Notes: generated by a model not told the origin, from the sequence alone. Counted from the first letter of the stretch, positions 1 to 7,276 are shown. The stretch: DNA of 8,718 bases from Lachnospiraceae bacterium (GCA_021205045.1 JAJPYH010000073.1:3610-12327); one strand, 5' to 3'. A program made the numbers and translations.

Positions 1-4
1 AAGC

Positions 5-589
5 ATGAGAAGTGCAGAAATCAGAATGAAAACAAAAGAGACAGATATTTTCATGACACTTTGTCTGGACGGCACCGGAAAAGCGGAAATTGACAGCGGA
101 ATTGGTTTCTTTGATCATATGCTGAACAGCTTTGCCAGGCATGGTCTGTTCGACCTTGAGGTGAAGATTGACGGCGATCTTAAGGTGGATGGGCATCACA
201 GCGTGGAGGACTGCGGCCTGGTGCTGGGGCAGGCTGTCCGGGAGGCTGTGGGGGACAAAAAAGGCATCCGAAGATACGGTTATTTTGTGCTGCCCATGGA
301 TGAAGTGCTGGTGTTGTGTGCGGTTGACCTGTGCGGCAGGCCGTATTTTTCCATGGATGCGGAGTTTCCGACGCAGCGCTGCGGGGAGTTTGATACAGAG
401 CTGGTGCGGGAGTTTTTCTATGCGGTGTCTTATTCAGCAGCCATGAATCTGCATATAAAAGTGCTATCGCCCGGGAACAGTCATCATATGATTGAGGCGA
501 TTTTCAAGGCCTTTGCGAAGGCGCTGGATATGGCAGTGTCCTATGATGAGAGAATTTCGGATGTACTGAGTACAAAGGGAAGTTTATAA
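5..589 (+). CDS. hisB: Imidazoleglycerol-phosphate dehydratase (HisB)
   Basis: This enzyme removes water from imidazole glycerol phosphate to give imidazole acetol phosphate in cytoplasmic histidine synthesis. The 194-aa product is the usual length of the monofunctional bacterial form, with no HisB phosphatase domain. Family motifs are all present: GFFDHML at residues 34-40, the metal-binding HHSVED at 64-69, the second metal site NSHHMIE at 158-164, and STKG near the C-terminus. The start at position 5 is chosen because MRSAEI followed by KTKET is the normal family N-terminus; an internal Met at residue 8 is the alternative. The ribosome site lies outside the window, so the start cannot be confirmed. 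It is probably co-transcribed with upstream his genes. hisIE follows 138 bp later, with no hisH, hisA or hisF between. Confidence 0.96.
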   Translation: MRSAEIRMKTKETDIFMTLCLDGTGKAEIDSGIGFFDHMLNSFARHGLFDLEVKIDGDLKVDGHHSVEDCGLVLGQAVREAVGDKKGIRRYGYFVLPMDEVLVLCAVDLCGRPYFSMDAEFPTQRCGEFDTELVREFFYAVSYSAAMNLHIKVLSPGNSHHMIEAIFKAFAKALDMAVSYDERISDVLSTKGSL

Positions 590-727
590 TCACTGCTTAT
601 ACAGTGTCCCACAGATTATGTATAAACTGTAAACCGATTCACGGTTCATCGGCATAATTATTTTTCATGCAGCTGCCGTTTACAGGATTATGGACGACAT
701 TTACAGTTCCTTAGAAAGGTAAAATGT
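590..727 (+). promoter_or_regulatory. Structured leader / possible promoter upstream of hisIE
   Basis: The hisB-hisIE gap contains nested inverted repeats. A 9-bp repeat, AACTGTAAA (625-633) with TTTACAGTT (700-708), encloses two flush helices: CCGAT (634-638) with ATCGG (648-652), and CATAAT (653-658) with ATTATG (687-692). Folded as RNA this would be a three-way junction. Next to it, CCTT (709-712) can pair with AAGG (716-719), hiding the SD of hisIE. A competing hairpin AACCG-CGGTT (632-636/642-646) and another TTTACAG copy (679-685) allow alternative pairings. A weak promoter (TATACA 598-603, 17 bp, TATAAA 621-626) overlaps the left arm, so the repeat could instead be a DNA operator. CACTG-CAGTG (591-606) follows the hisB stop but has no T-run. 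I saw no T-box motif. The pairings are seen; the function is inferred. Confidence 0.4.
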
Positions 728-1876
728 ATGAATGGGCTGATTGCGAAAATGTTTATAAAAGATGGAAAGGCTGTAAAATCTTCCGAAAATCCGGAGATTT
801 TAGACATGTCTCCGGTGGATCTTGCATCAGCCGTGCAGGAGCATGGCGCCCATGCCCTTTATGTGGGAAATCTGGCGGATTCGGATGAGGAGCATGATAA
901 AAACCTGGGGATTTTAAGGGAAATCTGCTCTGTCTGCGAGGTGCCGGTGATTGGCGCCGAGTATCATTTCCTGACACGTATGGAGGATGTGAAAAAGCAG
1001 ATTTATGCCGGCTGTAAGCATGTGGTGCTGGACGGGGACAATGTCCGCTCCATGGCGGTGCTTAAAGAGGTCTCTCAGAAGTTTGGCAGGGAGAAGATTT
1101 ACGTGCGGGCGCTGAATCCTTCTGAGCCGAAGGGAGCAGCGCTGGATGAGATCACTCGATATGCGGCTGAGGTGATGGATTTGACGGATTCTGAGAGATT
1201 TGCGGACGCATATATTCTGGTGCAGCAGGAAAGGACAGAAGGAAACGTGCTGGAGGCTGCCTTTGGCTGGGAGGATTTCAAAAAGGATCCTCAGGGACTG
1301 GTACCGGTGATTGTGCAGGATTATAAGACCGGACAGGTGCTGATGGCGGCCTATATGAATGAGCAGGCTTATGCGGATACCCTCCGCACGGGACGAATGA
1401 ATTATTACAGTCGTTCCCGCCAAACCCAGTGGCTCAAGGGGGAGACCTCCGGTCATTATCAGTATGTGAAGAGCCTGACTGCGGACTGCGACATGGACAC
1501 CATTCTGGCAACGGTTCGTCAGATTGGGGCTGCCTGTCACACCGGCAGTTATTCCTGTTTTTTCAATGAGATCACGCCGAAGCAGTACGAGGAGAAGAAT
1601 CCCCTGCAGGTATTTGAGGATGTGTACGCTGTGATTCAGGATCGCAGGATTCACCCGAAGGAAGGCTCTTACACCAATTATCTTTTTGACAAGGGAATCG
1701 ACAAGATTTTAAAGAAGGTGGGCGAGGAGGCCACGGAGATCGTCATCGCGGCCAAAAATCCGGACCCGGAGGAAATCAAGTATGAGATTTCCGATTTTTT
1801 GTATCATGTGATGGTGCTGATGGCGGAAAAAGGCGTAACCTGGGAGGATATTACAAAAGAGCTTGCGAACCGGTAA
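728..1876 (+). CDS. hisIE: HisI-HisE fusion with degenerate HisA/HisF-like N-terminal domain
   Basis: This cytoplasmic bifunctional enzyme has phosphoribosyl-ATP pyrophosphohydrolase and phosphoribosyl-AMP cyclohydrolase activities, steps 2 and 3 of histidine synthesis. Residues 1-175 resemble the first part of a HisA/HisF barrel (KDGKAVK at 11-17, ALYVGNLADSD at 43-53, VPVIGAE at 72-78, EDVKKQIYAGCKHVV at 86-100). The HisI domain, about 181-281, has SRSR at 228-231, KGETSGH at 237-243 and the zinc cysteines C254, C270 and C277. The HisE domain, about 292-382, carries the MazG-like GEEATE (332-337) and EISDFLYH (353-360). At 382 aa it is much longer than a plain HisIE of about 200 aa because of the extra domain. 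The start is supported by AAAGG (715-719) eight bases upstream. Both positions where HisA/HisF carry catalytic Asp appear changed, so the N-terminal domain is probably not catalytic. Confidence 0.94.
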   Translation: MNGLIAKMFIKDGKAVKSSENPEILDMSPVDLASAVQEHGAHALYVGNLADSDEEHDKNLGILREICSVCEVPVIGAEYHFLTRMEDVKKQIYAGCKHVVLDGDNVRSMAVLKEVSQKFGREKIYVRALNPSEPKGAALDEITRYAAEVMDLTDSERFADAYILVQQERTEGNVLEAAFGWEDFKKDPQGLVPVIVQDYKTGQVLMAAYMNEQAYADTLRTGRMNYYSRSRQTQWLKGETSGHYQYVKSLTADCDMDTILATVRQIGAACHTGSYSCFFNEITPKQYEEKNPLQVFEDVYAVIQDRRIHPKEGSYTNYLFDKGIDKILKKVGEEATEIVIAAKNPDPEEIKYEISDFLYHVMVLMAEKGVTWEDITKELANR

Positions 1877-1929
1877 AAAGCAGCCTGGACCGATGATTGA
1901 AAGAATAAAAAGAATCAGAAGAGAAGCGA

Positions 1930-1986
1930 AAAAGAAAAAACAGCCCTGATATGGAATGTGTAATCCATTTTCGGGGCTGCTTTTTT
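1930..1986. terminator. Bidirectional intrinsic terminator between hisIE and the MATE gene
   Basis: CAGCCCTGA (1941-1949) pairs with TCGGGGCTG (1971-1979), and the stem continues after a small internal loop with ATGGA (1951-1955) and TCCAT (1964-1968). Six T (1981-1986) follow on the + strand. An A-rich tract (1930-1940) on the other side becomes a T-run on the - strand. It therefore suits both of the convergent genes. Confidence 0.9.
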
Positions 1987-2078
1987 ATAGTGAAACCACA
2001 AGAATATTTTGTCTTTTACAGCATCCTCAAAATCCGGTATTTTGATGTGCTGCGATCCAGAACAGCCGGAAGTACTGC

Positions 2079-3437
2079 TTAATCCGCGGTCGCATTCTGC
2101 TCATCCCGGATTGGCTTCAACAGCTTTCTGTCCAGCCGGATGAAGAAAATAATACTGAAGGACAGAGATACCAGCTCCGCGATGGGCCAGGCATACCACA
2201 CCATTGAAAGGTCGCCGGTCTGAGCCAGCAGATACGCCAGAGGCACCAGCACCACCAACTGCCTTAAGAAGGAGATCAGCATGCTGCTGACGCCGCTGCC
2301 CAGCGCCTGGAAAAAGGAGGTGCAGACCACGCAGATGCCTGCCAGCAGGAAGCTGAAGCTGATGGTGCGAAGAGCCGGTACGCCGATGGCAAGCATATCA
2401 TCGGAAGCGCTGAACAGCTTCAGAAGCTGCGTGGGGAAGCACTGCATCAGAAGGAAGATGCAGAACATGATGCATTCCGCATAGGTCATTCCCAGTCGTA
2501 TGGTCTTCTTGATCCGATCCGGTTTTCTGGCTCCGTAGTTGTAGGCCACAATGGGTACAATGCCGTTGTTCATGCCAAAGACCGGCATAAAGGCGAAGCT
2601 CTGCAGTTTGAAGTAAACGCCGAACACAGCCACGGCTGTGGAGGAGAATACCACCAGAATGTTGTTGATGCAGAAGGTCATGATGGAACCGATGGCTACC
2701 ATCAGGATGGAAGGAACACCGATGTAAAGGATGTTGCTGATGGCTTTCATGTCCGGTTTAAATTCCCTCAGCTTTATCTGAATCTCATCGTTTACCCTGA
2801 AATTCAGGAACAGCGCCAGAATCCCGGCCACAATCTGTCCCAGCACAGTGGCCGCCGCCGCGCCCTTGATGCCCATGGCAGGGAAGGGACCGATGCCGAA
2901 AATCAGCAGCGGGTCAAAAATAATATTGAAAATAGCGCCCAGCCCCTGGGTAAACATGGTATAGATGGTCTTGCCTGTGGACTGCAGCAGACGCTCGAAG
3001 ATCACTTCCGTGTAAATGCCGAAGCTGCAACACAGAATAATAATAGAGAGATAATCCACCCCGTACTGTGTGATCACGGTATCGGCGCCCTGCATGGTAA
3101 ATACCAGCCGGGTGGCTGTCAGTCCGAAAATCAGAAAGATCAGATAGCCGATGGCTTCCAGAAAGATACCGTGCATTGCCATCTGGTTGGCCGCCTTAAA
3201 ATTCCTTTTGCCCAGTTCTCTGGAGACCAGGGCGTTGGTACCTACGGCGAGACCGGTGGAAACGCCGATCATCAGATTTTGCACAGGGAAGGCCATGGAA
3301 ACAGCCGTCAGCGCATCCTCGCTGAGCCTTGCCACGAAAATGCTGTCCACTACATTATAAAGCGCCTGTACAAGCATGGAGAGCATCATGGGCAGCGCCA
3401 TGGTGATCAGCAGCCGGTTAACGGGCATGACGCCCAT
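2079..3437 (-). CDS. MATE family multidrug/metabolite efflux transporter
   Basis: This is an integral membrane antiporter that exports drugs or metabolites using a Na+ or H+ gradient; the substrate cannot be told from sequence. The 452-aa protein has about twelve hydrophobic segments and the normal family length. The first helix region shows ALPMMLSMLVQALYNVVDSI (residues 14-33), with the Asp that is commonly conserved in this helix. The two homologous halves are apparent (LPMMLS near 15; GVPSILM near 240). The Met at 3437 is the first ATG in frame, but no good SD precedes it. The frame stays open upstream and encodes SNETNAPAENK, the kind of short polar lead usual before MGVMPV in Clostridia homologues. 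A GGAGG (3487-3483) faces an in-frame ACG at 3473-3471, so translation may begin there (12 extra residues). It is a single-gene unit divergent from the esterase. Confidence 0.92.
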   Translation of the reverse strand: MGVMPVNRLLITMALPMMLSMLVQALYNVVDSIFVARLSEDALTAVSMAFPVQNLMIGVSTGLAVGTNALVSRELGKRNFKAANQMAMHGIFLEAIGYLIFLIFGLTATRLVFTMQGADTVITQYGVDYLSIIILCCSFGIYTEVIFERLLQSTGKTIYTMFTQGLGAIFNIIFDPLLIFGIGPFPAMGIKGAAAATVLGQIVAGILALFLNFRVNDEIQIKLREFKPDMKAISNILYIGVPSILMVAIGSIMTFCINNILVVFSSTAVAVFGVYFKLQSFAFMPVFGMNNGIVPIVAYNYGARKPDRIKKTIRLGMTYAECIMFCIFLLMQCFPTQLLKLFSASDDMLAIGVPALRTISFSFLLAGICVVCTSFFQALGSGVSSMLISFLRQLVVLVPLAYLLAQTGDLSMVWYAWPIAELVSLSFSIIFFIRLDRKLLKPIRDEQNATAD

Positions 3438-3470
3438 CTTATTCTCGGCGGGCGCGTTTGTCTCATTACT

Positions 3471-3487
3471 CGTTCTTCTTTTCCTCC
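3471..3487 (-). promoter_or_regulatory. Shine-Dalgarno plus in-frame ACG codon (possible true MATE start)
   Basis: GGAGG (3487-3483) is followed by a 9-base purine-rich spacer and then ACG (3473-3471), in frame with the MATE coding sequence. No ATG, GTG or TTG lies at a suitable distance in this frame. The only nearby ATG (3467-3465) is 16 bases from the SD, out of frame, and encodes 19 residues before a stop inside the MATE gene. Confidence 0.5.
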
Positions 3488-3515
3488 GCTTTTTTTACTT
3501 TTTTTGCCAGAGGAT

Positions 3516-3544
3516 ATTCTATAGTAATAATAAATTCTTGTCAA
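3516..3544 (-). promoter_or_regulatory. Sigma-A-type promoter of the MATE gene
   Basis: On the - strand, TTGACA (3544-3539, a perfect -35) is followed after exactly 17 bases by TAGAAT (3521-3516, 5 of 6). Transcription would start near 3509, some 36 bases before the ACG codon at 3473 and 72 before the ATG at 3437. Confidence 0.82.
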
Positions 3545-3615
3545 TATATGGATTTTTGAGTTCTTACGAATGATGTCAGCATGACAGGAATGGATGATTC
3601 CATTTATATTGACTC

Positions 3616-3644
3616 TTTACCTTTTTTCTCAGATGCGATAAAAT
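3616..3644 (+). promoter_or_regulatory. Probable promoter of the SGNH esterase gene
   Basis: TTTACC (3616-3621, 4 of 6), a 17-base spacer and TAAAAT (3639-3644, 5 of 6) lie about 40 bases before the start codon. A nearby TTGACT (3609-3614) is a better -35 hexamer but is too far from this -10. Between this promoter and the divergent MATE promoter lie two small palindromes (3574-3586 and 3589-3604). Confidence 0.5.
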
Positions 3645-3680
3645 CTTTCTGACAGTACAAATGTAAACAGGGTGGTGAGC

Positions 3681-4454
3681 ATGATGAAAAGAAGAATTTT
3701 TCTGGTGGGAGATTCCACCGTACAGAGCTATTCGAATCAAAATGCACCTCAGACCGGCTGGGGCCAGGTCTGGTGGGAATATTTTCAGGGAGCGGAGAAT
3801 TGCATTTTGGATCCGTCCAAAGACAGCGCGTTTTCTCAGGCTGTCAGCTATGAGCTGCAGAATGTGATTATTGATAATCGGGCCATGGCGGCCAGAAGCA
3901 GCCGCTCTTTCCGTGAGGAGGGGAGACTTCTGGATATCGCAAAGGTCATTGGCAGAGGAGATTATCTGCTGGCTCAGTTTGGACACAATGACGCCAATCA
4001 GGCAAAGCCGGAGCGCTATGTGAAGCCGGAGGATTTCGGGGCTTCTCTGGAGCCGTTTGCCGATTTATGCGCTCAGAAGGGGGCTGTCTGCATTCTGGTC
4101 ACCCCTGTGGCCATGCGAAACTGTGAGGATCACCCGGAGAGAAAATTTACATACAGCTTTCCTGTGTATCGTCAGGCGATGATTGCCTATGCCAGAGAGG
4201 CCGGGCTTCCTCTCCTGGATCTGGGAAAGGCCACCACAGAGTATTGTGAGAGGCTGGGATCGGAGGAATGCAAGAAGCTTTTTCTCTGGGTCAGGCCCGG
4301 AGAATATCCGGACAGTGCATGTGCAGACGGCCGCCAGGACAACGCCCATTTACAGCTTGCCGGGGCCAGAGCCTTCGCGGGAGTGCTGACGGAGCTTATC
4401 AGAAAATATGACCGGGATGACCGGCTGGAAGCGCTTAAATCCTGGCTGTTGTAA
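3681..4454 (+). CDS. Rhamnogalacturonan acetylesterase-like SGNH/GDSL hydrolase
   Basis: This is a serine esterase of the CE12 type, expected to remove acetyl groups from pectin (rhamnogalacturonan) oligosaccharides. From the ATG at 3681 it has 257 aa. Visible blocks are GDST at 10-13 (nucleophile S12), NRAMAARSSRSF at 66-77 (block II), GHND at 101-104 (oxyanion N103) and DNAHL at 220-224 (catalytic D220 and H223). There is no signal peptide, so it probably acts on imported oligosaccharides. The SD AGGGTGG (3669-3675) suits ATG 3681 (5 bases) or ATG 3684 (8 bases); a GTG at 3672 lies inside the SD and is unlikely. Block II has Ala at 71 where the Aspergillus enzyme has an oxyanion Gly. No sugar transporter or pectinase lies nearby. 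I see no terminator after it, so it may be transcribed with the next gene. Confidence 0.87.
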   Translation: MMKRRIFLVGDSTVQSYSNQNAPQTGWGQVWWEYFQGAENCILDPSKDSAFSQAVSYELQNVIIDNRAMAARSSRSFREEGRLLDIAKVIGRGDYLLAQFGHNDANQAKPERYVKPEDFGASLEPFADLCAQKGAVCILVTPVAMRNCEDHPERKFTYSFPVYRQAMIAYAREAGLPLLDLGKATTEYCERLGSEECKKLFLWVRPGEYPDSACADGRQDNAHLQLAGARAFAGVLTELIRKYDRDDRLEALKSWLL

Positions 4455-4623
4455 CCGTGTCTGTGAGAATATGCTATGTGAAATCATTGTCTATGCGATG
4501 GAATGCTGAGCGGCAGGGAATAAAAAGCTCAATCCGTTTCCTGTTATTCCATGTTGACTGAGCCATGAAATGCATCCCGCACAGGTGAAAATTCTGAGGA
4601 AAGAAAGAGAGGTATTTTTTGAA

Positions 4624-5571
4624 ATGGAAATCAGAAGAGTGACATTGATCGGTCTCGGAGCCATGGGCTCCTTCTTTGCGCCCCGTCTGGCGGCCGGCCT
4701 TGCTCCCGGGGTTTTCTGGGTGCTGGCCCAGGGAGAGAGAAAGGAACGGCTTGAGAAGCAGGGCGTAACTTTGAACGGCGTCAATTATAAATTCCCGGTG
4801 ATTGAACCGTCTCTGGAAGGCGAACCGGCGGACCTGGTGATCATGGCAGTCAAGGATACGGGACTGGGCCAGGCCATCAGGGACATCTGCAATCAGATTG
4901 GCCCGGATACACAGATCCTGTGCGTGATGAACGGAATTGAGAGTGAGGAGAGGGTGGCGGCCGCCTATGGCTGGGAACATGTGCTCTATTCTTATATGAG
5001 AATTTCCATCGTCATGGACAAGGGTATCGCCAACTTTAATCCGGACGGAGGCTCCGTTCACTTTGGAGAGAAGGAAAACCTGACGCTTTCTCCACGCGTT
5101 CTGGCCATAAAGGAAGTCTTCGATTCCTGCGGTATTCCCTATGAAATCGATGATGATATGCTTAAGGGACTGTGGTTTAAGTTTATGTGCAACGTGGGGG
5201 AAAATATGACCTGCGCGCTGCTGGGGATTCCCTTCGGCGTATTCCGCACCAATGAGGACGCCAATTTTATCCGCCGCTCCGCCATGCGGGAGGTGGCCGC
5301 CATCGCTCAAAGGAAGGGCATTCATATCGGTGAGCCGGAAATTGCGAAGCAGGAAAAGGTCATTGTAAAGCTTCCCTTCGAAAATAAGCCTTCCACTCTT
5401 CAGGACCTGGAAGGGGGCCGGAAAACGGAAATCGAAATGTTTTCCGGAACGGTGATCCGCCTGGGGGAGGAGCTTGGCATCGATACGCCGGTCAACCGGG
5501 TTCTGTACCATGGCATTAAGGTAAAGGAAGCGGAAAACGAGAGACTTTGCAGCGGATCCTGTACCAGATGA
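4624..5571 (+). CDS. panE: Ketopantoate reductase family (ApbA/PanE) oxidoreductase
   Basis: The likely reaction is NADPH reduction of 2-dehydropantoate to pantoate, for coenzyme A synthesis in the cytoplasm. The 315-aa protein is the family's normal length. It has an N-terminal Rossmann site GLGAMG (10-15), MAVKD (74-78) and MNGIESEE (102-109). The C-terminal helical domain holds WFKF (184-187) with the expected catalytic K186, then N190 and N194, and later S257, D261 and GRKTEIE (265-271) with the conserved acidic substrate-binding region. I chose the Met at 4624 because the Rossmann strand begins at once. GAGAGG (4607-4612) is 11 bases upstream, a little long; an in-frame ATG at 4570 would add 18 unlikely residues. 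No panB, panC or panD is near, so it may be a related 2-oxoacid reductase rather than true PanE. Confidence 0.85.
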   Translation: MEIRRVTLIGLGAMGSFFAPRLAAGLAPGVFWVLAQGERKERLEKQGVTLNGVNYKFPVIEPSLEGEPADLVIMAVKDTGLGQAIRDICNQIGPDTQILCVMNGIESEERVAAAYGWEHVLYSYMRISIVMDKGIANFNPDGGSVHFGEKENLTLSPRVLAIKEVFDSCGIPYEIDDDMLKGLWFKFMCNVGENMTCALLGIPFGVFRTNEDANFIRRSAMREVAAIAQRKGIHIGEPEIAKQEKVIVKLPFENKPSTLQDLEGGRKTEIEMFSGTVIRLGEELGIDTPVNRVLYHGIKVKEAENERLCSGSCTR

Positions 5572-5614
5572 GTCAAATTTTGTAAAAACAGGTATATTCT
5601 TTTTCTCATGAATG

Positions 5615-5623
5615 TGCTATAAT
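5615..5623 (+). promoter_or_regulatory. Extended -10 promoter for the purine permease
   Basis: TGCTATAAT is a perfect extended -10 (TGn plus TATAAT). The -35 position (TATTCT, 5595-5600) is poor, which extended -10 promoters tolerate. The inferred transcript start near 5630 gives a leader of about 145 nt. Confidence 0.65.
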
Positions 5624-5629
5624 TTCTGA

Positions 5630-5767
5630 GTGTTCAGCGAAGGAACAGATGTCCGTCAGCTGCGCACAGGTAGTATTGTTGTATGCGGAAATGCCTCAAG
5701 GGAAATAGCCGCTTTGTTTTATTCGGCTGTCAGAGCTTTTCCGCAATGTCTTTTATGAGAGGAAGGG
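5630..5767 (+). promoter_or_regulatory. Long structured leader of the purine permease gene
   Basis: After the inferred start near 5630, TGTTC (5631-5635) pairs with GAACA (5643-5647). An 8-bp helix TGCGGAAA (5684-5691) with TTTCCGCA (5738-5745) encloses a 7-bp hairpin ATAGCCG/CGGCTGT (5705-5711/5724-5730, one G-U). The SD GAGAGGAAGGG (5757-5767) follows seven bases before the ATG. I do not find the conserved core of the purine riboswitch, and the outer helix lacks a clean T-run, so neither a known class nor a terminator can be claimed. A candidate control leader by position and structure only. Confidence 0.4.
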
Positions 5768-5774
5768 TAACAAA

Positions 5775-7203
5775 ATGGAGAAGTTTTTCAAACTGAAGGA
5801 AAACGACACCAATGTAAAGACTGAGCTCTTAGCCGGTCTGACCACCTTTATGACCATGGCCTACATCCTGGCGCTGAATCCCAATCTGCTGACCAATTTT
5901 GGCGCGGACGGAGGATCTCAGCTGTGGAACGCCGTATTCCTGGCAACCTGTATTGCCTCCGCCATCGGTATGTTCTGCATGGCCTTTCTGGCCAATAAGC
6001 CGTTCACTCTGGCTCCCGGCATGGGACTGAACAGCTTTTTTGCCGTGGTTGTAGCTAACATAGTCTCACTGACGGGTATGACATATCTGGAGTCCTATCA
6101 GGCGGCTCTGGGTATCATCCTGATTGAGGGCCTGGTTTTCCTGGTTCTGTCTATCTTTAATATCAGGGAACAGATTGCGGAGGCCATCCCCCTGGGGGGT
6201 GCGTCTGGGCATTTCCCCGGCCATCGGCCTGATGCTGATGAATATCGGCCTGGGCTCTAATGTGGGCGTATATTCCTCCGACGGCGGCCCGTTCTATGTG
6301 ATGAGAGACTTCTTCGGCTCTCTGACGCCAAGCCTGGCAAAGAGCACCATGGGCGATGCTTATCCCACAGTAGTGCTGACAACAGTGACCATGTTTGTGA
6401 GGCTGTTCGCCATTGTGATTCTGGCCCATCACAAGGTCAACGGCGCAGTGCTTTTGGGCATGCTGATCGCCTGTGTTGTCTACTGGGTGGGCGAGGCAGT
6501 CTTCCTGGGGACCAATCCCTTTGCCAGTCTGGCAACGGCCTCCTTTGTGCCCGCCTTTGGAGATATGGCGGCCACCACTCTGTTTAAGTTTAATTTCTCC
6601 GGTCTGCTGGAGATTGGATGGTTTACCATGATTACGCTGGTGATTACCTTCTGCATCATTGATATGTTCGACACTATCGGCACTCTGGTAGGCACCGCTT
6701 CCAAGGCCAATATGCTGGACAAGGACGGCAACATGCCGCAGATGAGAGAGGCTCTGACCTCCGATGCGGTCGGTACCATTGCCGGCGCTCTGACAGGTAC
6801 CTCCACTGTGACCGCTTTTGTGGAATCCGCCTCCGGCGTGGAAGCCGGCGGACGCACCGGCCTGACTGCTCTGACCACAGGTGTTTTATTCCTGGCCAGC
6901 ATGTTTATCGCGCCTATCGCGGCCATCATCCCCGCGGCGGCTACCTCATCGGCTCTGATCTATGTAGGTATCCTGATGCTGGGCGGTCTCAAAAACATCA
7001 AGTTTGACGAGATGGATCAGCTGGTTCCTGTGGCGCTGATGATTATCGCAGTGCCCATTTCCGGCTCCATCGGACATGGCATCGGTATCGGACTGATCGC
7101 TTATACCGTCATGAAGGTGTTTACCGGCAAGGCAAAGGAAGTATCGGTGCTGACCTATGTGATTTCAGCGATCTTCCTGATCAAGTTCTTCCTGGTCGTA
7201 TAA
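5775..7203 (+). pseudogene. AzgA/PbuG-type purine (NCS2) permease, interrupted by a frameshift
   Basis: The intact family imports adenine, guanine or hypoxanthine across the inner membrane by proton symport. The first frame (5775-6260) gives 161 aa but is family-like only to L140-G141; it then reads out-of-frame sequence to a stop. The family sequence resumes one frame over, from about 6199, with VRLGISPAIGL and runs to 7203. The break lies in six G (6194-6199): one G fewer would restore a 475-aa protein of normal length. Landmarks in that joined protein are GMGLNSFF (82-89), DMFDTIGT (296-303), ESASG with E350, and AGGRTGLT (357-364). There is no other damage. The cause may be an assembly error, a recent mutation or a phase-variable tract; as written, only a truncated product is made. 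The start has a good SD (AAGGG, 5763-5767). Confidence 0.9.
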
Positions 7204-7276
7204 AATCCTGGGTCATTAAAACCCTGTAAAAGGCTTGAAGCGACTACAAGAGTTATATTCCGGGCATTGACTTATG

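Noticed and set aside
590..727. T-box or other known amino-acid leader before hisIE
   Set aside because: I found no T-box antiterminator sequence, no His-rich leader peptide and no terminator T-run.
914..1654. 246-codon open frame on the - strand inside hisIE
   Set aside because: It is antisense to clear HisIE motifs, its translation has no recognisable domain, and its composition fits a shadow of a GC-biased gene.
4474..5511. 345-codon open frame on the - strand across the ketopantoate reductase gene
   Set aside because: The + strand carries the full set of ApbA/PanE motifs; the antisense product is rich in His and Arg and resembles no family.
5630..5767. Guanine/adenine riboswitch
   Set aside because: The conserved loop and junction sequences of that class are not present.
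6124..6198. Start of an independent permease gene in the second frame
   Set aside because: The residues before about 6199 in this frame do not resemble the family and there is no SD; the second part is the continuation of one broken gene.
6480..6929. 149-codon antisense frame in the permease
   Set aside because: It overlaps the most conserved part of the purine permease and encodes low-complexity antisense sequence.
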